Positions 61,659-64,000 of a stretch of DNA of 64,000 bases are shown here, one piece after another (within the stretch, counting starts at the first letter, position 1; the number at the start of each line of letters is the position of its first letter). The notes beneath the pieces are model-generated. The model did not search any database and was not told the DNA's origin. It worked only from the letters and a program-made list of their open reading frames with translations. This stretch comes from UBA1738 sp045655325. GTDB lineage: Bacteria > Bacillota > Clostridia > UBA1381. A program made the position numbers and the translations under genes. The stretch is taken from NCBI GenBank assembly GCA_045655325.1, contig JAZOOY010000006.1:1-64000 (forward strand). The letters run 5' to 3'.

Positions 61659-62576
61659 ATGAATAAAATGAAAGAATCAGCAAAGACTGTTTCATCAACT
61701 GGCGAAAAAGTCTTTTACGTATTTACCCATATCTTTTTAGTACTAATCTGCTCAACAGTATTACTGTCATTCTTGTTGCTACTTGGATCATCATTCCAGT
61801 CACAGCAGGAAATATATCAGATTGGTTATCAGATCATTCCGAAAAGCATTTCTATTGAGGCATACGAAACATTATTCTCAAACCCTAAGAGCGTTATCGA
61901 TGCTTACGGCGTTACAATACTAACAACTGTTATTGGTACAATCCTAGGTGTTTTATTTACAGGTGGATATGCTTATGCAATTTCAAGACACGAATTTGCA
62001 TACAGAAAAGCATTCTCACTAGTTAATTTGTTCTCAATGCTATTTAACGGTGGTTTGGTTGCTACATACATCGTATACACAAGATGGTATGGTCTAAAAG
62101 ATAATATATGGGTGCTTATATGGCCAATGCTATATAATCCTTGGAATATCACATTGATGAAGAGCTTCTTTACAGCACTTCCAAACTCAATTATTGAAGC
62201 TGCAAGAATTGACGGTGCAGGAGAATTACATATATTCTTCAAGTTCGTTGTACCGATGTCAAAACCGGTATTCGCAACTATTGCTCTATTCTTAGCACTT
62301 GTTTACTGGAACGACTTCCAGCACGTAATGCTATACATCTCAGACGAGTCACTTTACAAACTTCAGTACTTACTACAGAAGATTTTGACAGATGCTCAGT
62401 TCATGAATAGTACAGCAGCACAGATGATGGGTGTCAACCTGGATGTTATCGAGGTTCCTACAGAAAACTTGAGAATGGCTATGTGTGTTGTTGCTGCAGG
62501 TCCTATGATGTGTATATTCCCATTCTTCCAGAAGTACTTCACAAAGGGTATTTCTCTAGGTGGAGTAAAGGAATAA
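61659..62576 (+). CDS. ABC importer permease, YtcP type
   Basis: A 305-residue second membrane subunit with about six helices and the EAA loop SIIEAARIDGAGELHIFFKF. The C-terminus (MCIFPFFQKYFTKGISLGGVKE) is characteristic of YtcP/CUT1 partners. It follows the first permease by 19 bases with AGAGGT. No ATPase gene follows, so the importer must use a shared ATPase of MsmX type encoded elsewhere. A terminator ends the operon. Confidence 0.92.
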   Translation: MNKMKESAKTVSSTGEKVFYVFTHIFLVLICSTVLLSFLLLLGSSFQSQQEIYQIGYQIIPKSISIEAYETLFSNPKSVIDAYGVTILTTVIGTILGVLFTGGYAYAISRHEFAYRKAFSLVNLFSMLFNGGLVATYIVYTRWYGLKDNIWVLIWPMLYNPWNITLMKSFFTALPNSIIEAARIDGAGELHIFFKFVVPMSKPVFATIALFLALVYWNDFQHVMLYISDESLYKLQYLLQKILTDAQFMNSTAAQMMGVNLDVIEVPTENLRMAMCVVAAGPMMCIFPFFQKYFTKGISLGGVKE

Positions 62577-62607
62577 TTTGCGGATTACATAGTGATAAAC
62601 TAAAATC

Positions 62608-62645
62608 AAGAAGTCTAATCTTTCAAAGATTAGACTTCTTTTTTA
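62608..62645 (+). terminator. Terminator of the importer operon
   Basis: AAGAAGTCTAATCT (62608-62621) and AGATTAGACTTCTT (62627-62640) pair around a short loop and are followed by Ts. The last bases touch the end of the convergent YitT gene. Confidence 0.88.
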
Positions 62646-63476
62646 CTTATAAACATAAAACCCTAACCCGAAAATTTTTTCCGAGTTTGTAAAAATAATA
62701 AATGCATTTTCATCCGTTTCAACTATCATACGATGAAATTCGGGAATCTGCTTATTTTTTAAGGCACAAATTAAAAGGTTCTTTCTTGCTCCCGAATAAG
62801 CACCACGGGCGTTTAGCATTGTAACTCCACGGCGACTGTTTTTAATAATAAGATTTGAAATTTGCTGACCTTTATCTGTTATAACAAATGCAAGCTTTGA
62901 TGAGTTCAAGTGGTCAATAATAAAATCAATACAGAATGCGGAAATAAAAAGCCCAAAAAGCCCGTATAAGGCGAGATCAATATTTTTCGAGATAAGTAGT
63001 GACACAAGAATAATAAAGCCATCTACAATCATTAAAAGCGTTCCTATGGGAAAATACTGATATTTTGATTGAACAAGTCTGCCGATAATATCTGTTCCGC
63101 CTGTGTTTGCATTTTTTATAAAGGTAAGCGATGCTCCTATTCCAAAAAGCAGGCTTCCAAAAAGGGTAGCAAGAAAAATGTTGTTGGTTATGGGAGGAAA
63201 CCCTGAAAACACCTGAACAAGAGACGATATCACGACAACGGAAAGGATAGACTTAACAACAAAATCCCGTCCTAAACGCTTGTAAGAAAATAACAACAGA
63301 AAAAGATTAACAAAAGAGTAGGTTATTCCGGGTGGTACACCAATTGGATATAAGATAGTTGCAATGCCGGAAACTCCACCGGTAACAATTCCGTTGGGAA
63401 TGTAAAAAAATCCTATTGCAATGGCAGTAATGGTCATTCCGGTGAAAATAATAGCGTAAGATTTAAGGTGCTTCAT
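62643..63476 (-). CDS. YitT family membrane protein
   Basis: A 277-residue protein with an N-terminal membrane part (DUF161, five or six helices; IPNGIVTGGVSGIATIL and NTGGTDIIGRLVQSKY) and a C-terminal cytoplasmic DUF2179 domain of about 80 residues (ARGAYSGARKNLLICAL). The family is common in Firmicutes and its biochemical role is unsettled. AAGGAGATAACC precedes the ATG. It is transcribed toward the importer operon and ends at its terminator. Confidence 0.9.
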   Translation of the reverse strand: MKHLKSYAIIFTGMTITAIAIGFFYIPNGIVTGGVSGIATILYPIGVPPGITYSFVNLFLLLFSYKRLGRDFVVKSILSVVVISSLVQVFSGFPPITNNIFLATLFGSLLFGIGASLTFIKNANTGGTDIIGRLVQSKYQYFPIGTLLMIVDGFIILVSLLISKNIDLALYGLFGLFISAFCIDFIIDHLNSSKLAFVITDKGQQISNLIIKNSRRGVTMLNARGAYSGARKNLLICALKNKQIPEFHRMIVETDENAFIIFTNSEKIFGLGFYVYK

Positions 63477-63490
63477 GGTTATCTCCTTAT

Positions 63491-63523
63491 AAAAAAGGAC
63501 ACGTCATAAACGTGCCCTTTATC
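63491..63523 (-). terminator. Terminator after the SCP2-like gene
   Basis: AAAGGACACG and CGTGCCCTTT pair (one mismatch) around about seven bases. Read leftward a T-run follows, 14 bases before the YitT start. Confidence 0.75.
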
Positions 63524-63525
63524 GC

Positions 63526-64000
63526 TCACTTTTTAGGTTTAATTTCCTTTTCCACAACTTCTTTTATAGGTTCTGAATCTTTTGGTTTTACATCTTTGTT
63601 TTTTGTATTCTCTGTCACTTTTTTTACCTCCGTTTTCTTGCTGGTAGATTTTTTAGCAGTAGCACTTGATTTGGTAGCCTTTTTTGTGGCGGTAGCCTTT
63701 CTTACAGTTGGCTTTGTAATTCTTCCAAGAAAGCTCTCTAGCGCTTCAAAATTACCGTTAACAACCACGTCACCGTTTTGGGTAGCCTTTGCTAAATCAA
63801 GTTTCTTTTCAAAAAGCATTTTAAGAATTTCGGCTTGTCCAATGATTTCAACATCGTTGTCGTAGTAATCATAAGGCTCTGCTAAAATTCTGTCGCCAAA
63901 ATCCTCGATGTAGAAAATTCCGCTTGCATCTTCGTCGGTTAAGCATACCTGAATTGCAAGATGCCCGTCGCTTTTCTTAATCTTTGCCTTTTCTAAAATT
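63526..64000 (-). CDS. SCP2-like domain protein with Lys/Ala/Thr-rich tail (5' end outside window)
   Basis: The reverse-strand frame is open from the right edge to the stop at 63526, so the gene starts beyond the window; an internal Met at 63819 is not the start. The visible ~157 residues begin with SDGHLAIQVCLTDEDASGIF and FGDRILAEPYDYYDNDVEI, then AEILKMLFEKKLDLAKATQ and GDVVVNGNFEALESFLGR. This order resembles the SCP2 sterol-carrier fold. After about residue 92 follows a ~65-residue low-complexity tail rich in Lys, Thr, Ala and Glu. The function is unknown; lipid binding is possible. Confidence 0.65.
   Translation of the reverse strand, partial: ILEKAKIKKSDGHLAIQVCLTDEDASGIFYIEDFGDRILAEPYDYYDNDVEIIGQAEILKMLFEKKLDLAKATQNGDVVVNGNFEALESFLGRITKPTVRKATATKKATKSSATAKKSTSKKTEVKKVTENTKNKDVKPKDSEPIKEVVEKEIKPKK

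Overview
This is a low-G+C stretch of Clostridia-type chromosome. The evidence is the gene content and order (hprK-murB-rapZ-whiA, acpP-rnc-radical SAM-smc-ftsY, an ACT/DUF711 pair), strong AGGAGG ribosome binding sites, near-consensus sigma-A promoters that mostly have 17-base spacers, and surface proteins with SLH domains. Rubrerythrin and rubredoxin point to an anaerobe. SLH proteins next to a carbohydrate ABC importer resemble plant-fibre degraders such as Monoglobus, but that placement is inference only. I see no transposase, phage gene, CRISPR array or rRNA.

Layout. 1-181: start of rpmB, leftward. 431-6031: hprK, murB, rapZ, whiA, cysK, mnmA from one strong promoter, ending in a terminator shared with a convergent phosphatase gene. 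6684-13107: acpP, rnc, a radical SAM gene, smc, ftsY. 13191-16577: hom, thrB, lysC. 16595-19040: rlmB, ACT protein, DUF711 protein. 19120-22987: tRNA-Ser(GGA), a possible attenuator, and a two-subunit ABC exporter. 23054-24604: an M14 peptidase and a DUF554 membrane protein, convergent. 24741-32257: cca, murD, three M42 aminopeptidases, an iron alcohol dehydrogenase and a LOG-family protein. 32340-37637: argCJBDF behind probable ArgR operators. 37759-37842: tRNA-Leu(UAG), followed by a tRNA-derived repeat.

37990-42085 runs leftward: an alpha/beta hydrolase, rubredoxin, lipoprotein, ferritin, BFD-like ferredoxin, reverse rubrerythrin and a PerR/Fur-type regulator. This is an iron storage and peroxide defence block with a Fur-like box over the regulator promoter. 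Next come tmcAL (leftward), nifS-nifU, a CDF cation exporter, a GNAT acetyltransferase, a membrane glycosyltransferase, a DUF975 protein and an SLC13/ArsB-type permease.

50615-62576 is the most distinctive part. A single response regulator of AraC type, with no kinase beside it, precedes a secreted protein made of five copies of an unrecognised ~165-residue domain. Two secreted SLH proteins follow, then a solute-binding lipoprotein with two permeases but no ATPase. My reading is a surface system that captures a glycan at the S-layer and imports it. The window closes with a YitT membrane protein and the end of an SCP2-like protein with a lysine-rich tail, both leftward.
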